The position numbers and the translations under genes are program-made. From assembly GCA_016490735.1 (NCBI GenBank), contig JAEMWC010000034.1, positions 401,001 to 465,000 of the forward strand: a stretch of DNA of 64,000 nucleotides. Reading direction: 5' to 3'. This document shows, piece by piece, positions 60,604 through 64,000 of the stretch. The DNA comes from Pachyseris speciosa (lineage: Eukaryota; Cnidaria; Anthozoa; Scleractinia; Pachyseridae). The number at the start of each line of letters is the position of its first letter. Position 1 is the first letter of the stretch. Under the pieces are notes generated by a model. It had not been told where the DNA came from. It was given only the letters and a program-made list of their open reading frames with translations, and ran no database searches.

Positions 60604-61600
60604 ATAGGTAAGATAAGATAACTTTATTTTAACACGGTAAAATTCATCAGTAAAAATTTTACAAAGTCCTATGCCTAATACAACTTTGTCTAGGAATTAA
60701 TTACTAAAAATAAACTGCTTTACATGAATGGCATGTCTGAGAAAAGAGTACAATTGCTAAGTTTATACAGAAAAGCGTCAAGGGACTCTGCTTGCCGTAC
60801 ATCATAAGGTAAGCTATTCCACAGTACCGCACCGCTATAGCTTAAACTGTTTTTGAGAAAATTAGTGCGGGGCAATGGTACAGTAAATTTGTTCACAGTC
60901 TCTCAGAGAATACCTTACATCATTTCGTAATGTAAATAGATTGCTTAGATAGGCGGGAGTGAGACCATGTAGAGACTTAAATACCGTTACGGCTTTCTGC
61001 ATCTGCCTTTGAATACTTTCGTCAGTTTTCGCCAGCCAAGTTTGGCGAATAAATCATCCACATTAGAGTCAAAGTTGGAAAAAGTCAACACACAAGTAGC
61101 GCGGTTTGGTAGATTCTGCATTTTATTTGAGAGTGTTATATTACAGGAATCTCAAACAACACTGCAGTAATTGACATGTGGCAAAACTAAGTTATTACAG
61201 ACGGAGTGCAGAGTCGCTGGAGGGAAAAAAGAACGGATACGTTTTAGTGCCCCAATACCAGATGAAATTTTCTTAGATAGCTGGTCAATGTGAGCATTCC
61301 AAGAGGTTTTCATCAATATAAACGCCAAGAGATTTTAAAGAGCTCACTTGATCAATTGGCACACTATCTAGTCAAAGGCAAGGCGCCCTTGGTAAAGTGC
61401 GCAATCTTTGCCTCGATCCTATAAGCATAAATTCCGTTTAGGTGGTATTTAGTGTAAGTTTGTTGGAAATAAGCCAGATATTGACTAAATCAAGTTCCCT
61501 ATTCATAGACTCATTAACGACATTTATATCGGTATGTGCAAAAGTCAAATGCGTGTCATCCGCATACATTCTCGGACAAGAACTTGACAGACAATTTGGC
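60604..61600 (-). mobile_element. decayed L2/CR1-like retrotransposon with YADD motif
   Basis: On the minus strand, about 61570 downwards reads MYADDTHLTFAHTDINVVNE, then NRELDLVNIWLISNKLTLNT, then (after stops) SLKSLGVYIDENL and later YCSVVWDS-like sequence across frames. This is the palm and thumb of a non-LTR reverse transcriptase; YADD carries the two catalytic aspartates. Stops and frameshifts make it dead. The 3' end has TTATCTTATCTTACC repeats at 60604-60625, typical of this group. Confidence 0.8.
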
Positions 61601-62454
61601 AATTTTGGCAACTACCACGTGACAGAGGGAAAAGTCCAATTATTGAGTAATATGCTTAATTCAGTTTATCGATATTGTGTGAGTCTGACTCTCTTTTGCT
61701 TTTCATTATTATCGATTCAAGATTAAGCGTAATCGGTTAAATTGCAACATTCCTGACCACGTGGACGTCATAGATTCGACTCCTGATGCATGGGATTTTC
61801 TTTTTCCAAGTATGCAGGAAGTATCATTAGCCTAACAATACATCTTTTAGCATTTCTGATTTCGACGACTTGATAGCACAATGGCACGCAAGTTTTGCAC
61901 ACATTACAGTACAGTATGATCAAACCAAAAAATGGAAAAAAAAAAAAAAAGAAAAGAAACAAAGTAGAAAAGTTTAATTTTGCTTCTTTGTTTTGTTTTG
62001 TTTTTCTTTCTATTTTTCCAATTTTTTTTTTAGTTTTAACTTTGCTTCTTTTTTTACTTTTTTTTTCTCAAAATGCTTAAAAGCATTTTCCAGTTTAATA
62101 TATATTATGCCCCACAGGATGTTACTCTACAGTATGCAAATTGTAAACCCCTCCTTGTTCTTGGATGCACAAGCACATGCCAACCGCTTCGGGCGCTGCT
62201 TCATTAGTCGTTTTCTACACGCGAATTGCAATCCACCTCAAACAATTGCACAAGAGCTGCACGTTTTCTAAGCAAATGAAGTTGGGCTGTTCCTCACAGT
62301 TTATTCACTTTCATAATAGCTTATTTCCTTAATTAGTCTGCGAGCTTAGTATCCCAGCTGCTGAAACGCCTCAGTTTGTCGCTGATATCACCAAAAGAAG
62401 CAAAGTTCAGTTTAGAGATGACTTGTACCATAAAAAACCGCGAATTAGATTGAA
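61601..62454. other. intergenic AT-rich DNA
   Basis: Runs of A (61935-61950) and T-rich stretches up to 62070. No gene recognised. Confidence 0.45.
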
Positions 62455-62631
62455 TAGGGTGTTTTCACATGACGTCACGGCGTCCTTGTTGGTGTCCCAA
62501 AACAAAGAAACGGCGGCCATGTTGGTGTCCCAAACTAAACCTCTGGGAATTGAACTCTATTTTTATGCAAATACTTTCTATTGTTTCAGTAAACCAATAT
62601 GGCTGGTAGTCACGTGAACGAAAGCACTCTA
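62455..62631. mobile_element. MITE-like element, TAGGGTGTTTTCACATGACG ends
   Basis: The ends TAGGGTGTTTTCACATGAC and the near complement GTCACGTGAACGAAAGCACTCTA are inverted. CGGCGNCCTTGTTGGTGTCCCAAA-type words occur twice inside. Confidence 0.55.
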
Positions 62632-62748
62632 TAGTTGTAACTGATAACGCTCTGTGCTTCTTTACCTAAGAGGAAAAGAAAACAAACTGCGGATATAAAC
62701 ATGACAAACCAACGCATGTTTTAAGAAGTTGGATTCATTGAACTTAAC

Positions 62749-62777
62749 GTTTCGTATGTTACAACATACATCTTCAG
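62749..62777 (-). ncRNA. hammerhead-ribozyme-like motif in the Penelope element's 3' region
   Basis: On the minus strand CTGAAGA (CUGANGA box) is followed by a 7-bp stem GTATGTT/AACATAC with a 2-nt loop and then GAAACGTT. This matches the core layout of the short-stem-III hammerheads described in Penelope-like elements (GAAACGUH). One unpaired T after the first box departs from the textbook core. Activity is inference. Confidence 0.5.
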
Positions 62778-62881
62778 AAGTGACAATTATAAAAATTTGG
62801 GCGAAATTTAAAACTTAAAGCGAAGTACTGGTATAGAGGTTAAAAATAAACTACTAATATAAACAATAACATCCGGCCAAT

Positions 62882-63695
62882 TTAATAAAGCCAGAGTTTT
62901 TCACTGCCAACGTTATCATTTAGGGCGGGTTTTAAGTCCCTTATCAATAACGTCTCTTTTATCCTACAATGTAAATCGGATGGTCCATCTGCCAAAACTT
63001 CAAAGTGATCCCATTTGATGTTGTGACCAGTTGAGATTAAGTGATCAGCAACGGCGGAAACATGGCCTGTCTGAGTAAGAGCTCTGAAATGTTCGGTCTT
63101 CCGGTCATGTAAACGACGCTTTGTTTTGCCAATGTAAAAGGCATCACAATCCCAACAAGTAGCTTTATATACAATCTTTGATTTTTGAGAGCGATTGAAG
63201 CGATCTTTATAAGGGAAAAAAGACTTAATACGACGAATATTTTGAAAACTTACTTTAAAATTTACATAACCATAAAATTTACTATTAAACGGCGTGTGAC
63301 AGATTCGCTTTGTAGGACAAGGATAACGTCTCTCTTGGGAACTGTGGTGATAGGATCTGAAGGCCTGTTCCTGTGTTTATTTAGGACATCACTCATGTTG
63401 AAAGAAATTTTCCCCTTCGGGTAACCATTTTGAAGTAGTATCTTCCTCAAATCAGCTAAAGTAGCCTGTAAGCCAGAGGCTGTGGAACAAATGCGGAAAC
63501 AACGATAGGTAAGAGTGCGGATTAAATTGATTTTGTACTTTCTTGGAGTGAATGAGTCCCATTTTGTATAGAGACCGGTGAACGTTTTCTTCCGGTGAAC
63601 GGTTGTTGAGAAGGCGCTGTGATTGCGTTTAATGAGAACATCCAAAAAAGGAATCTCTTGATTTTCTTCGAGTTCCATTGTGAAATTGGTATTGG
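62882..63695 (-). mobile_element. truncated, frameshifted Penelope-like element (RT end and GIY-YIG)
   Basis: Minus-strand translation starts in the frame NTNFTMELEENQEIPFLDV near 63695, runs through LYTKWDSFTPRKYKINLIRT and KPSDPITTVPKRDVILVL-like sequence, then shifts frame near 63310. It continues KFYGYVNFKVSFQNIRRIKS, ATCWDCDAFYIGKTKRRLHD (the GIY-YIG core) and ends EKLWLY at the stop 62882-62884. The part between DVILVL and KFYGYVN is shortened. The reverse-transcriptase core is missing because the element is cut at 63695 by the repeat beyond. Dead copy. Confidence 0.8.
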
Positions 63696-63696
63696 G

Positions 63697-63730
63697 ATAC
63701 TACTACTAATAATAATAATAATAATAATAA

Positions 63731-63778
<48 letters not shown>

Positions 63779-64000
63779 TGTCTGAGCTAATCGTCCTCGC
63801 AAAGTACAGCAAGGACGCAGCTTAACAAGGTCGAACCGAAAGCATATACAAGGCGCCTCTGGCAGCCGCTATACGGTCCATGTATGACCTTGGAGCACAG
63901 CCTACAGCCAGCTCGAATAAGCCGTATGCTGGTTTTTGCTGAGGGAGGAAGACCGGAGGACCCGTAGAAAAACCCTCGGAGCGTGCAGGATCGAGAACCA
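63697..64000 (-). mobile_element. SINE-like repeat with (ATT)n tail, runs off the window
   Basis: About 25 AAT units at 63697-63776 are followed by GTCTGAGCTAATCGTCC... and a GGAGGAAGACCGGAGGACCC / GAAAAACCCTCGGAGCG segment. I know this combination from minus-strand copies of a cnidarian tRNA-derived SINE. The head lies beyond the window end. Its insertion probably truncates the Penelope fragment. Confidence 0.5.

Overview
The window is nuclear DNA of an animal, most likely an anthozoan cnidarian and probably a stony coral. Genes are split by short GT-AG introns in about 60 percent AT DNA. The space between them is full of hairpin MITEs, tRNA-derived SINEs, Penelope-like and L2/CR1-like retroelements, and a transposase plus HECT-ligase pair of a type I associate with cnidarian and fish genomes. 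The species is not determinable from sequence alone.

Host genes, all on the + strand: (1) positions 1-1685, the last three exons of a gene whose product ends in a tyrosine-rich, probably cytoplasmic tail. (2) 6431-32112, a complete four-exon GLUT6/GLUT8-type sugar transporter of 467 aa, whose first intron is 23 kb. (3) 36649-45917, a complete eight-exon, 586-aa type I membrane protein with signal peptide, cysteine-containing ectodomain, one membrane span and a long tyrosine-rich tail. (4) 57167-57455, the first exon of a relative of gene 3, with the same exon phase and a shared motif just after the signal peptide.

The most striking object is inside intron 1 of the transporter. A DNA transposon at 12629-27261 is bounded by TTAA on both sides and has about 715-bp terminal inverted repeats. 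It carries two convergent, intron-containing, intact reading frames: an integrase-fold (DDE) transposase with two helix-turn-helix regions (18651-20982, +), and a 781-aa HECT-type E3 ubiquitin ligase with a CUE-like segment and a catalytic-site cysteine (21735-26441, -). Its left inverted repeat was later split by a second, non-coding element (12987-18211) with its own long inverted repeats, which itself holds MITEs and a SINE. Upstream in the same intron lies another element (7057-11496) whose ends are dense arrays of AAGATC-like motifs.

Between the transporter and gene 3, positions 34580-35042 hold a broken copy of a different HECT-family N-terminus, rearranged by an internal inversion. From 46 kb to the end the window is mostly repeats: MITEs, a 239-bp tandem array, two non-LTR retrotransposon remnants (one with the YADD reverse-transcriptase motif) and a truncated Penelope-like element with a hammerhead-ribozyme-like motif in its 3' region.
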